A DNA stretch of 6,048 nucleotides, from positions 1 to 6,048 of the forward strand of contig CALHST010000222.1 of the NCBI GenBank assembly GCA_938038825.1, in the 5' to 3' direction. Every line of letters starts with the position of its first letter. Positions within the stretch are counted from its first letter, which is position 1. Below the pieces are notes generated by a model. That model was not told the origin of the DNA, did no database searches, and saw only the letters and a program-made list of their open reading frames with translations. Made by a program: the position numbers and the translations under genes. Positions 1-6,048 of the stretch are shown here, piece by piece. This DNA is from an uncultured Paracoccaceae bacterium (lineage in GTDB: Bacteria > Pseudomonadota > Alphaproteobacteria > Rhodobacterales > Rhodobacteraceae).

Positions 1-566
1 TCCGGGTCGTTGAACGGCATCTCCATCACGTGATCCACGCCAAGAATGTACATCGCAAGCCGTTCCAGACCATAGGTCAGCTCACCCGACACTGGGTGAC
101 AATCATGCCCGCCAACCTGCTGGAAATAGGTGAACTGGCTGACTTCCATGCCGTCACACCAGACTTCCCAACCAAGACCCCACGCGCCCAGTGTTGGGCT
201 TTCCCAGTCATCTTCCACAAAGCGGATATCGTGCAGATCCATGTCCACACCGATGGCACGCAAAGACCCCAGATACAGCTCTTGCAGATCAGGCGGGCTG
301 GGTTTGATCAGTACTTGATATTGGTAATAATGCTGCAACCGGTTCGGGTTTTCACCGTATCGCCCGTCAGTCGGACGACGCGAAGGCTGCACATACGCCG
401 CGGCCCATGGTTTAGTTCCCAAAGATCGCAAGGTTGTTGCGGGGTGAAACGTCCCTGCCCCAACTTCCATGTCATAGGGCTGCAAAACGGCACAGCCGTT
501 CGCGGCCCAGTAATTCTGAAGCCGCAATATGATATCTTGAAACGAACGCGGAGCGGAGTCGGACAT
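1..566 (-). CDS. glyQ: Glycyl-tRNA synthetase alpha subunit, N-terminal 188 residues (partial)
   Basis: Catalytic subunit of the bacterial alpha2beta2 glycyl-tRNA synthetase, which charges tRNA-Gly in the cytoplasm. The reading frame starts at the ATG at 566 and stays open to the window edge. It shows strongly conserved GlyQ blocks: SFQDIILRLQ (residues 8-17), QPYDMEVGAGTFHP (29-42), YVQPSRRPTDGRYGENPNR (58-76), the WESPTLGAWGLGWEVW block followed by DGMEVSQFTYFQQ (121-150), and the class II motif 3 region with YGLERLAMY (165-173). GlyQ proteins are usually about 300 residues, so roughly the first 60 percent is present and the rest lies beyond position 1. An AGGGAA at 577-582 may serve as the ribosome binding site, with a rather long spacing of 10 bases. 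glyS would be expected further downstream but is not visible. The gene is divergent from the envelope protein gene at 732. Identification is secure; nothing looks broken. Confidence 0.97.
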   Translation of the reverse strand, partial: MSDSAPRSFQDIILRLQNYWAANGCAVLQPYDMEVGAGTFHPATTLRSLGTKPWAAAYVQPSRRPTDGRYGENPNRLQHYYQYQVLIKPSPPDLQELYLGSLRAIGVDMDLHDIRFVEDDWESPTLGAWGLGWEVWCDGMEVSQFTYFQQVGGHDCHPVSGELTYGLERLAMYILGVDHVMEMPFNDP

Positions 567-596
567 GAGCGCAAAATTCCCTGAAACTGCGCGCCT

Positions 597-625
597 TTCC
601 TACGGTGCACAGCGCCCGTGGTCAA
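597..625 (-). promoter_or_regulatory. Candidate sigma-70-type promoter for glyQ
   Basis: Read on the minus strand, TTGACC (625-620, five of six matches to the -35 consensus) is followed after exactly 17 bases by TAGGAA (602-597, three of six matches to the -10, keeping the first T and A). This would start transcription near 590 and leave a leader of about 24 bases before the glyQ ATG, enough to include the AGGGAA at 577-582. Spacing and position are good but the -10 is weak, so this is a prediction by eye. Confidence 0.4.
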
Positions 626-731
626 TTGCGCGCGAGTCCGTGCAAACGTGGTTTTCCGCCATGGTGTTTTTCATGGAAACCTGCTTATGCTCTGCGCAGA
701 AAAAATGTGCCAATCTGGGGAAAATTCGAGA

Positions 732-2486
732 ATGCGAGCTTTTGTGCGCTTTGTTCTGGCGTGTGTGCTGTCGGTGTTGTGGACGAGTTGGGCGGTTGCG
801 CAGTCTTCACAAGACGTTGTTTGGGTTCAGATCGAGGCACATCCCTCTTTGGCAACGGCGCAGCAACGCGCCGCTCTTTATGCGGATCGCATCGAAGACG
901 TGAATGGATTCGCGCTTCCTGGTGGTTGGTTTGGCATTGCTGTCGGCCCCTATCGCCGATCTGACGCGCAAGACGTGCTGAACACCTATCGCACCCAAGG
1001 ATTGATTCCACGCGACAGTTATATTGCGTTCAGCACCGCCTATCGCCGCCAGTTCTTTCCCGAAGGGGCAAATGTTTTGAACCGAGGTGTGATCGAAGCC
1101 CCCAACCGTCAACCCGCAGTACAAACCGAACAGGCGCAACAAACGGCGCCTGCGGCTCCTGCACCGGACGAAACACCCGCTCAGGCGCGCCGCAGCGAAC
1201 GGGCACTCAGCGCGATTGAACGCCAAGAGCTGCAAATCGCACTGAAATGGGCAGGATTCTATTCTGCGGCCATTGATGGGTCTTTTGGGCGCGGAACACG
1301 CGCATCAATGGCGGCGTGGCAGGACGCAAACGGTTACGACGTGACCGGCATCTTGACCACGCAACAACGTATCGCCCTGTTTCAGCAATATAACGCGGTA
1401 CTGGATGGTTTGGGTCTGAAGCCGGTTCAGGATCTTCAAGCGGGGATCGAAATGCAGATCCCGACTGAGATCGTTAAAGCCAACGGCTATGACTATCCTT
1501 TTGCCAAGTATACGGCCATTGGTGACATTCCTGTAGAAGTACTGTTGATCTCGCAAGAAGGCGATCAATCCACGCTGATCGGTCTTTATAACCTGATGCA
1601 AGCGCTTGAAATTGTACCTTTGGATGGGCGCCGTGAACAGCGTCAGAATTCCTTTTTGCTGATTGGCGAAAATGATAAATTCATCAGCCACACCGAGGCG
1701 GAATTGCAAAATGGGCAGATCAAAGGATTTACGCTGATTTGGCCAGCAGGAGACGAAGACCGTCGCAGACGACTTTTGGACGAGATGCGCGGCAGTTTCG
1801 CCCGTTTGGACGGTGTTCTGGATCCATCATGGGCGGATAGTGACGCCCAATCCGTTGATCTGGTGGCAGGTCTGCAGATCCGCAAACCGATTTTGTCACG
1901 CTCTGGCTTTTTCGTGAATGCCCAAGGCGCTGTTGTTACAATGCTGGATGCGGTGCAAAGCTGCGGTCGGGTGACGTTGGACGAAGACACCGACGCACAG
2001 ATTGTCAGCACAGACACAGGCTTGGGCCTTGCCGTCTTGACCCCTGACACGGCCATAACGCCCCGCGATGTGGCCCAGTTTGCAGAACAACAGCCACGAC
2101 TGGACTCTGAGGCGGCTGTATCCGGGTTTTCTTACGAAGGTGTGCTGGGTGCGCCCACGCTTACGTTTGGTTCTGTTTCCGATCTGAAGGGGCTGCGGGG
2201 CGAAGACACCGTGACGCGGCTTGCTGTGGAAACGTTGACCGGCGATGCGGGTGGCCCTGTCTTTGACGAAGCAGGCCGCGTCTTTGGTATGGTCTTGCCC
2301 AAGGCCACGTCAGGACGGCAATTGCCCAATGATGTGAGTTTTGCCGCCAAGGGGTCTGCGATCCAATCCTTTCTGAATACTGCCGGAGTTGCGTCAAACA
2401 GCAGTGCATCCCGCGCGCCAGTGGACCCGGAAGACATCACAGAACGGGCCCGCGATATCACTGTTTTGGTCAGCTGCTGGGAATAA
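732..2486 (+). CDS. Exported SPOR-like / peptidoglycan-binding protein with degenerate trypsin-like domain (probable pseudoprotease)
   Basis: A 584-residue envelope protein. The ATG at 732 is chosen because it opens a typical signal peptide (MRAFVRF, a hydrophobic stretch, then AVAQ, likely cleaved near residues 23-24) and follows TGGGGA at 716-721. An in-frame GTG at 618 would bury the signal. Domains: SPOR-like region at about 28-100, with VWVQIEAHPS and GIAVGPYRRSDAQ; a Pro/Ala/Gln-rich linker at about 120-158; a PG_binding_1-type domain at about 160-220, with AIDGSFGRGTRASMAAWQ; an unassigned region at about 225-375; and a trypsin/HtrA-like fold at about 385-560. In the last domain the His position is D406 (TMLDAV for TNAHV), the Asp position is G432 (GLAVL for DLAVL) and the Ser position is A506 (GDAGGP for GDSGGP). 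The spacings of 26 and 74 residues fit a trypsin fold. The mature protein has only two cysteines, C411 and C582, which could form a disulfide. I infer a non-proteolytic wall-binding or scaffolding role; the true function is unknown. Confidence 0.85.
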   Translation: MRAFVRFVLACVLSVLWTSWAVAQSSQDVVWVQIEAHPSLATAQQRAALYADRIEDVNGFALPGGWFGIAVGPYRRSDAQDVLNTYRTQGLIPRDSYIAFSTAYRRQFFPEGANVLNRGVIEAPNRQPAVQTEQAQQTAPAAPAPDETPAQARRSERALSAIERQELQIALKWAGFYSAAIDGSFGRGTRASMAAWQDANGYDVTGILTTQQRIALFQQYNAVLDGLGLKPVQDLQAGIEMQIPTEIVKANGYDYPFAKYTAIGDIPVEVLLISQEGDQSTLIGLYNLMQALEIVPLDGRREQRQNSFLLIGENDKFISHTEAELQNGQIKGFTLIWPAGDEDRRRRLLDEMRGSFARLDGVLDPSWADSDAQSVDLVAGLQIRKPILSRSGFFVNAQGAVVTMLDAVQSCGRVTLDEDTDAQIVSTDTGLGLAVLTPDTAITPRDVAQFAEQQPRLDSEAAVSGFSYEGVLGAPTLTFGSVSDLKGLRGEDTVTRLAVETLTGDAGGPVFDEAGRVFGMVLPKATSGRQLPNDVSFAAKGSAIQSFLNTAGVASNSSASRAPVDPEDITERARDITVLVSCWE

Positions 2487-2500
2487 TCCAACCGACACTT

Positions 2501-2538
2501 GATTAAAATCGCCGGGGCTTGGCTTTGGCGTCTTAATC
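2501..2538 (+). terminator. Inverted repeat after the pseudoprotease gene, possible terminator
   Basis: GATTAA (2501-2506) pairs with TTAATC (2533-2538) and CGCC (2510-2513) pairs with GGCG (2527-2530). They are separated by a small asymmetric internal loop, and the hairpin loop is 13 bases (2514-2526). It begins 14 bases after the upstream stop codon, and a short T run (TTTT at 2542-2545) follows. The broken stem and weak T tract make a rho-independent terminator only possible; a regulator site is an alternative. Confidence 0.25.
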
Positions 2539-2548
2539 CACTTTTAAC
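2519..2548 (+). promoter_or_regulatory. Possible promoter for the small secreted protein gene
   Basis: TTGGCT (2519-2524, four of six -35 matches) and TTTAAC (2543-2548, four of six -10 matches) are separated by 18 bases. Transcription would start near 2555, placing the hairpin at 2562-2583 at the 5' end of the message. It overlaps the inverted repeat at 2501-2538. Weak consensus; prediction by eye. Confidence 0.25.
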
Positions 2549-2561
2549 ACGCGACGGGCAT

Positions 2562-2583
2562 CGTCCCCATAAGCGTGGGGGCG
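2562..2583 (+). other. GC-rich hairpin in the leader of the small secreted protein gene
   Basis: CGTCCCCAT (2562-2570) and GTGGGGGCG (2575-2583) form a nine-base-pair stem, including two G-T wobble pairs, around an AAGC tetraloop. It ends 12 bases before the GGAG ribosome binding site (2596-2599) of the gene starting at 2606. No T tract follows, so a terminator is less likely than a 5' leader hairpin that stabilises the message or modulates translation. The structure is visible in the sequence; its role is inference. Confidence 0.4.
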
Positions 2584-2605
2584 CTGATTAATTTCGGAGT
2601 GTATT

Positions 2606-2866
2606 ATGCGGTCTTCTATTTTCGCCTGTGCAGCGATGGCCTTGTCTATGACAGCAGCGCCCGCTTTCGCGTCCATCGAAAAACCAAGTGACGAGCACAA
2701 AGGTCAATGGTGGACGAATTCCAAAGGATGCCGGTATTCACGTGCCGGAGTGCCGGGTGAAACCATGTGGTTTTTGATCATCAACACCGCACGCAAAGGC
2801 TGCCCGACCTATATCACGACAAAAAGCCACACCGGCATGTACAAAGCACACGGTGCCAAGATCTAA
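2606..2866 (+). CDS. Small secreted basic protein with two cysteines, function unknown
   Basis: An 86-residue protein with a clear ribosome binding site, GGAG at 2596-2599, six bases before the ATG. Residues 1-22 form a signal peptide (basic start, alanine-rich hydrophobic core, cleavage probably after AFA), leaving about 64 residues in the periplasm or outside the cell. The mature part has an aromatic WW pair (35-36), a GCRYSRAGVPGE segment (41-52), a hydrophobic WFLIIN stretch (55-60) and GCPTYI (65-70). C42 and C66 are the only mature cysteines and may form a disulfide. Lysines and arginines (10) outnumber acidic residues (4), so it should be basic. I recall similar short secreted hypothetical proteins in Rhodobacterales with a GC-x-Y-x-R-A motif, but know no function. 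It converges with the ThDP enzyme gene, with only 20 bases between stop codons and no clear terminator. Confidence 0.8.
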   Translation: MRSSIFACAAMALSMTAAPAFASIEKPSDEHKGQWWTNSKGCRYSRAGVPGETMWFLIINTARKGCPTYITTKSHTGMYKAHGAKI

Positions 2867-2886
2867 GCGCCAAGCGGTGAGCCGGG

Positions 2887-4458
2887 TCAGCCCACAATGT
2901 CTGGTGTCAGCCGGATAATCGTTGGGCGATCTGCCTTGAACGCACGGCGCACGGCATCTTGCATGTCGTCCAATGAGTGTGGCGCGGCGGAATGCGCACC
3001 ATAGGCATCCGCCAGCTTCAGGAAATCCGGATTCTGTTGGATCACGGCATTGGGCGCAATCTGCGCCCGCGTCATGCTGTCTTCGATTTCCCCCAGTTTG
3101 CCGTTGTCCCACAAGATGATTGGCAAGGGTAGTTGCAATTCCACAGCAGTCGCAAGTTCCGGCGCGGTGTATTGGAACCCATAATCCCCAATGATTGCCA
3201 TCGTCGGCAGACCCGGTCGCGCGACAGCACCACCAATCGCGGCAGGTGTCGCATAACCCAGCGTGCCAAACCCCGTGGGATGATGCCAATGGCCTGGGCG
3301 ATCCATATCCCAGACTTCTTTTGCCGCGTAGGCAAATTGACACATATCGGAATAGATCATCACGTCTTCAGGAACGCAGGCCCGCAGGGATCGGATCACA
3401 GGGACAAGGCCGGGGCGTTCCGCGTCAATCTCTGTCATCCAAGCGTGGCGTCGCGCCGCGACATCAGGCGCATTCCACCCTGTTGTGCCCTTAGACACCT
3501 TAAGCCCCGCCAAAAAGTTGTCTGCATCACTTAAGACCGTCACCGACGCCCGATGGCGGTCACACAGCACTTCGGTATCCAGATCCACGCGGACCAGTGT
3601 TGCCTGATGGCCCAGATCAGAGCGCCAAAGATCGACCTCGGCCAGTTCTGTTCCAACCGCAATCACACGATCCGCAGAACCAATGACATCTGCGCTTCCC
3701 GGTCGCGCCAAGGTCGCCCCGAAGTGCAACGGGGCATCCTGCGAAACAAGGCCCCGGCCTGCATATGTGGTGAACGAAGCCGCCTCAGTGTCGCGCAACA
3801 CGCAGGCCACAGCGCCAATGTCGGACACACCGCCCCCAAAGATGAATAAGGGGCGTTCCGCCACATCCAACAGATTTTGAACCTGCAAGACGTCCTGCGG
3901 ATTGGGCTGTGGCTTTGCCGCCTTTGACAGATTGGCCGCAGGAAAAGGTGCTGTGCAGCCTTCAAGTGCTGCAATGGGTACGGTGATCGACTTGCTGCGC
4001 GCGCGCTTGGTCTGAAACTCTAACAAAGCGCGATCAATCAGGGCATAAGCCGCTTCTGCCGTCAGCGCGGTTTCGGACCAGTCACACACCGTCGCCGCGG
4101 CGCCTTCTTGATCCAACATTTGGTGCAATTGTCCCCGTGTGGCGGACGTTTCATCCAAGCAAGACGAGATCACCAGCAAGGGCACCGAATCCGAATAGGC
4201 CTGCCCCATCGGTGTCATGATGTTGCACAAACCGGGTCCTGAGATCACATAGGCCACGCCGGGACTCCTCGTTGCACGTGCATACCCATCCGCCATAAAA
4301 CCAGCGCCCTGTTCGTGACGCGCCAGCACATGCACCAAACCGGCCTCTTCAATGCCGCGATACATTTCCTGATTGTGCACGCCGGGAATACCAAACACAT
4401 GGGTCACGCCCCGGTCTTTCAGCATATGCGAGATCTGCGCACCCAAGGGTCGTTCCAT
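2887..4458 (-). CDS. Thiamine-diphosphate-dependent enzyme, acetolactate synthase/2-oxoacid decarboxylase superfamily (possibly 5-guanidino-2-oxopentanoate decarboxylase-like)
   Basis: A 523-residue cytoplasmic enzyme with the three-domain layout of the acetolactate synthase superfamily: pyrimidine-binding domain (about 1-165), central domain (about 185-320) and pyrophosphate-binding domain (about 370-515). FGIPGVHNQEMY (22-33) is followed by RHEQGAGFMADGYARA (47-62), in which E49 is the expected cofactor-activating glutamate. The pyrophosphate motif runs from GDYGFQYT (G424-D425-Y426) to DNGK (N452), so the usual GDG is GDY. Members decarboxylate 2-oxoacids, and some transfer the product to a second carbonyl. 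From memory, FGIPGVH and GDYG resemble proteins annotated as 5-guanidino-2-oxopentanoate decarboxylase (AruI type, arginine transamination pathway), but the substrate cannot be read from sequence. No small regulatory subunit (ilvN) lies nearby, arguing against a biosynthetic acetolactate synthase. The start ATG directly abuts the trkH stop and has a strong GGAGAG five bases upstream, so the two genes are almost certainly co-transcribed. Confidence 0.88.
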   Translation of the reverse strand: MERPLGAQISHMLKDRGVTHVFGIPGVHNQEMYRGIEEAGLVHVLARHEQGAGFMADGYARATRSPGVAYVISGPGLCNIMTPMGQAYSDSVPLLVISSCLDETSATRGQLHQMLDQEGAAATVCDWSETALTAEAAYALIDRALLEFQTKRARSKSITVPIAALEGCTAPFPAANLSKAAKPQPNPQDVLQVQNLLDVAERPLFIFGGGVSDIGAVACVLRDTEAASFTTYAGRGLVSQDAPLHFGATLARPGSADVIGSADRVIAVGTELAEVDLWRSDLGHQATLVRVDLDTEVLCDRHRASVTVLSDADNFLAGLKVSKGTTGWNAPDVAARRHAWMTEIDAERPGLVPVIRSLRACVPEDVMIYSDMCQFAYAAKEVWDMDRPGHWHHPTGFGTLGYATPAAIGGAVARPGLPTMAIIGDYGFQYTAPELATAVELQLPLPIILWDNGKLGEIEDSMTRAQIAPNAVIQQNPDFLKLADAYGAHSAAPHSLDDMQDAVRRAFKADRPTIIRLTPDIVG

Positions 4459-5907
4459 TTATGCTCTCCAGAATTGAACGGTCATAATCGCAAACACCAC
4501 CATCAGCTCGAGCCGCCCAAACAGCATTCCAAAGCTGAGCAGCCATTTCGCAGTATCGTTCAGACCTGAAAAGTTGCCAGCAGGCCCAATTTCACTTCCC
4601 AAGCCCGGGCCCACATTGGCAATGGCCGTCGCAGCGCCCGACAGGGACGTGATGAAATCAAGCCCCGTCAAACCAAGGGCCACAGCCAAAACGCCCAGCG
4701 ACACCACAAAGAACATGAAAAAGGACATGACGGAATTCAACACGTCTTCACTGATCCTACGTCCTTCAAACCGGGGGACAAAAATCCCATTGGGGGATCG
4801 GATCTTGCGCAATTGCACGCGGATTGACGCGACAAGAATTTGATAGCGGAACACTTTAATCGAACAGGCGGTAGAGCCCGCACAGCCGCCAATCAAACCA
4901 ATGAAGAAGAACACCATAACCGCGAAGCTACCCCACTGCATGTAATCCGCATTGGCATAGCCCGTACCCGAGGTGATCGAAATGGCATTAAACAACGCTT
5001 GGCGAAAACCGGGTTCCCCCGGCACAATCTGGTTGCGCCACAATGTGAGTGTCAGGGCCAGGACAATGACGGCCAAAATCGCAAAGAACACCCGGATCTG
5101 ACTGTCGCGCCATAAGGGGGACACCTGCCCCGTCAGCAGTTGCACATAGCGCACAAACGGCAACGCGGCGAGAAACATGAACAGGCAGGCAACATAATGC
5201 GTTCCTGCGCTGAATTGGCCAAAGGAACTGTCGTAATTTGCCATACCGCCGGTCGCGATGGTGGTCATCGCGTGCACGGTTGCATCAAATGTGCCCATCC
5301 CCGTCGCGATATAGGCGATAGCACAGGCAAGGGTCATGCCGACATAAATGACGGAAATCCGGCTTGCGATCTCGGTCGCGCGCGGCAGGATCTTTCCCAT
5401 GGTATCAAAGCCTTCGGATCGGAAGATCTGCATCCCGCCGACCCGCAGCTCTGGCAGGAACACCATTGCGACAACAATGATACCAACCCCGCCAAGCCAT
5501 TGCATAATGCCACGCCACAACAGCAAGCCTTTGGGCAAGCTGTCCAAGCCGCTAAAAACAGTGGATCCGGTGGTGGTCAAGGCGGACATCGCCTCAAAGA
5601 ACGCATCTACCGGACGGGCGTCTGTTTCCCCAAGTATAAAAGGGATCGCTCCAAAGATCGGCAACGCCAGCCAAACGGCTGTGGTCAAAAGGAACGTTTC
5701 TTGAAGGCTAAGACCTTCGCGCACGCCATTTGAACAGGCCAGCGCGATGAAGCCGCCGGACAACATCGTCACAATTGCGGATTGCAAGAAGACAGGCCAA
5801 TGCCCACGCGCTTCGGCAATATCAACAAGCAGTGGGAGCACCATGGCTGCTCCCACGACGGTCACCAAAAGACCAATGACATATCCGACCGGGCGCAGAT
5901 CCAACAT
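4459..5907 (-). CDS. trkH: Trk-type potassium uptake channel subunit TrkH
   Basis: Inner-membrane, K+-translocating subunit of the Trk system, which normally works with the cytoplasmic NAD/ATP-binding TrkA ring (not in this window). The length of 482 residues matches typical TrkH. The four pore repeats each show their selectivity-filter loop: TTTGST (111-116), TIATGGMA (216-223), SITSGTGYA (310-318) and NVGPGLG (431-437). The intramembrane gating loop GGCAGSTACSIKVFR (340-354) and the late GRLELM (464-469) are also family features. Many hydrophobic segments span the length. The start MLDLRPVGYVIG fits the family, although no good ribosome binding site is visible before it. The stop codon (4459-4461) immediately precedes the start of the ThDP enzyme gene, suggesting one transcript and translational coupling. 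I see no frameshift or missing filter. Confidence 0.95.
   Translation of the reverse strand: MLDLRPVGYVIGLLVTVVGAAMVLPLLVDIAEARGHWPVFLQSAIVTMLSGGFIALACSNGVREGLSLQETFLLTTAVWLALPIFGAIPFILGETDARPVDAFFEAMSALTTTGSTVFSGLDSLPKGLLLWRGIMQWLGGVGIIVVAMVFLPELRVGGMQIFRSEGFDTMGKILPRATEIASRISVIYVGMTLACAIAYIATGMGTFDATVHAMTTIATGGMANYDSSFGQFSAGTHYVACLFMFLAALPFVRYVQLLTGQVSPLWRDSQIRVFFAILAVIVLALTLTLWRNQIVPGEPGFRQALFNAISITSGTGYANADYMQWGSFAVMVFFFIGLIGGCAGSTACSIKVFRYQILVASIRVQLRKIRSPNGIFVPRFEGRRISEDVLNSVMSFFMFFVVSLGVLAVALGLTGLDFITSLSGAATAIANVGPGLGSEIGPAGNFSGLNDTAKWLLSFGMLFGRLELMVVFAIMTVQFWRA
4464..4469 (-). promoter_or_regulatory. Ribosome binding site of the ThDP enzyme gene inside the trkH 3' end
   Basis: GGAGAG on the minus strand lies five bases before the ATG at 4458 and within the last trkH codons (before the TAA at 4461-4459). 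Ribosomes ending trkH would stop on top of this site, so re-initiation or coupling is likely. It also supports the chosen start of the downstream gene. Confidence 0.75.
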
Positions 5908-5938
5908 AAGATGCAGCGTTGGCTTGCTAGGCCTGCAC

Positions 5939-5944
5939 TGTCAA
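5939..5944 (-). promoter_or_regulatory. Possible -35 element upstream of trkH
   Basis: A perfect TTGACA on the minus strand lies in the 53-base gap between the upstream gene stop (5961) and the trkH start (5907). At 16-18 bases downstream there is no convincing -10 (CCAACG, CAACGC or AACGCT). It could be a promoter with a weak -10 or a chance match; the alternative is read-through from the upstream gene. Confidence 0.25.
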
Positions 5945-5960
5945 GCGCAGGACAGCCGCG

Positions 5961-6048
5961 TTAGCGTTTTGCTTTGGTCGTTTTTGACTTGGATGGTTTT
6001 CCAGACACGTTGCCTTCTGTTTTCACAGCGGCGGCGAGCACACTTGGC
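5961..6048 (-). CDS. Lysine-rich C-terminal tail of an unidentified gene (partial)
   Basis: An open frame enters from the right edge and ends at a TAA at 5963-5961. It encodes about 29 residues, ending in SGKPSKSKTTKAKR. Such basic, low-complexity tails are common at the end of nucleic-acid-binding proteins, but this is too little to identify the protein. It is on the same strand as trkH and 53 bases upstream, so it could be the first gene of the same transcript. A second minus-strand frame is also open here but gives an unlikely Cys/Arg-rich peptide, so I prefer this one. The assignment as coding is an inference from frame, position and composition. Confidence 0.55.
   Translation of the reverse strand, partial: PSVLAAAVKTEGNVSGKPSKSKTTKAKR

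Noticed and set aside
30..584. A 184-codon open frame on the plus strand
   Set aside because: It is antisense to glyQ, whose protein sequence is unmistakable, and has no recognisable motif.
686..691. TATGCT as a -10 element for the gene at 732
   Set aside because: No reasonable -35 lies 15-18 bases upstream and the extended -10 TG is off by one base.
618..731. Upstream GTG start extending the 732 gene by 38 codons
   Set aside because: The extension would place the signal peptide inside the protein, and the ATG at 732 has an acceptable ribosome binding site.
2867..2886. Bidirectional terminator between the convergent genes
   Set aside because: The 20-base gap holds no convincing stem or T tract.
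2738..3343. A 201-codon open frame on the minus strand
   Set aside because: It lies within and across the end of the well-supported ThDP enzyme gene in another frame and has an atypical Cys/Trp/Arg-rich composition; it is a shadow.
5140..5733. A 197-codon open frame on the plus strand
   Set aside because: Antisense to trkH, His/Gln/Gly-rich and without family resemblance; a shadow of trkH codon bias.
5932..5951. CCTGC/GCAGG inverted repeat upstream of trkH as a terminator
   Set aside because: The stem is only five pairs with a ten-base loop and no T tract follows on either strand.

Overview
The window looks like chromosomal DNA of an alphaproteobacterium, most likely the Rhodobacterales (Roseobacter group). 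This rests on remembered protein resemblance and moderate-to-high GC content, not on a search. It reads as core genome: I see no insertion sequence, integrase, tRNA, rRNA, CRISPR array or phage gene, and no gene-free stretch longer than about 165 bases.

Layout. (1) Positions 1-566, minus strand: the first 188 codons of glyQ, the glycyl-tRNA synthetase alpha subunit, cut by the window edge. (2) Positions 567-731: a 165-base divergent intergenic region with a plausible glyQ promoter. (3) Positions 732-2486, plus strand: an exported 584-residue protein with a SPOR-like N-terminal part, a peptidoglycan-binding domain and a C-terminal trypsin/HtrA-like domain. All three catalytic positions of that domain appear substituted (H to D406, D to G432, S to A506), so it is probably a pseudoprotease of the cell envelope. 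(4) Positions 2487-2605: an intergenic region with two inverted repeats and a possible promoter. (5) Positions 2606-2866, plus strand: an 86-residue secreted basic protein with two cysteines after the signal peptide. (6) Positions 5907 down to 2887, minus strand: a two-gene unit, trkH (K+ uptake channel subunit) followed directly by a thiamine-diphosphate (ThDP) enzyme of the acetolactate synthase/2-oxoacid decarboxylase superfamily. The trkH stop and the next start touch (TAA then ATG), with a strong ribosome binding site inside the trkH end. (7) Positions 5961-6048, minus strand: the lysine-rich C-terminal tail of an unidentified gene cut by the window edge.

The genes do not form one obvious pathway. 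The points most worth following up are the degenerate protease domain fused to wall-binding modules, and the tight coupling of a potassium channel to a ThDP decarboxylase-like enzyme with an unusual GDY in place of GDG in its cofactor motif. No clearly new defence or mobile system is visible.
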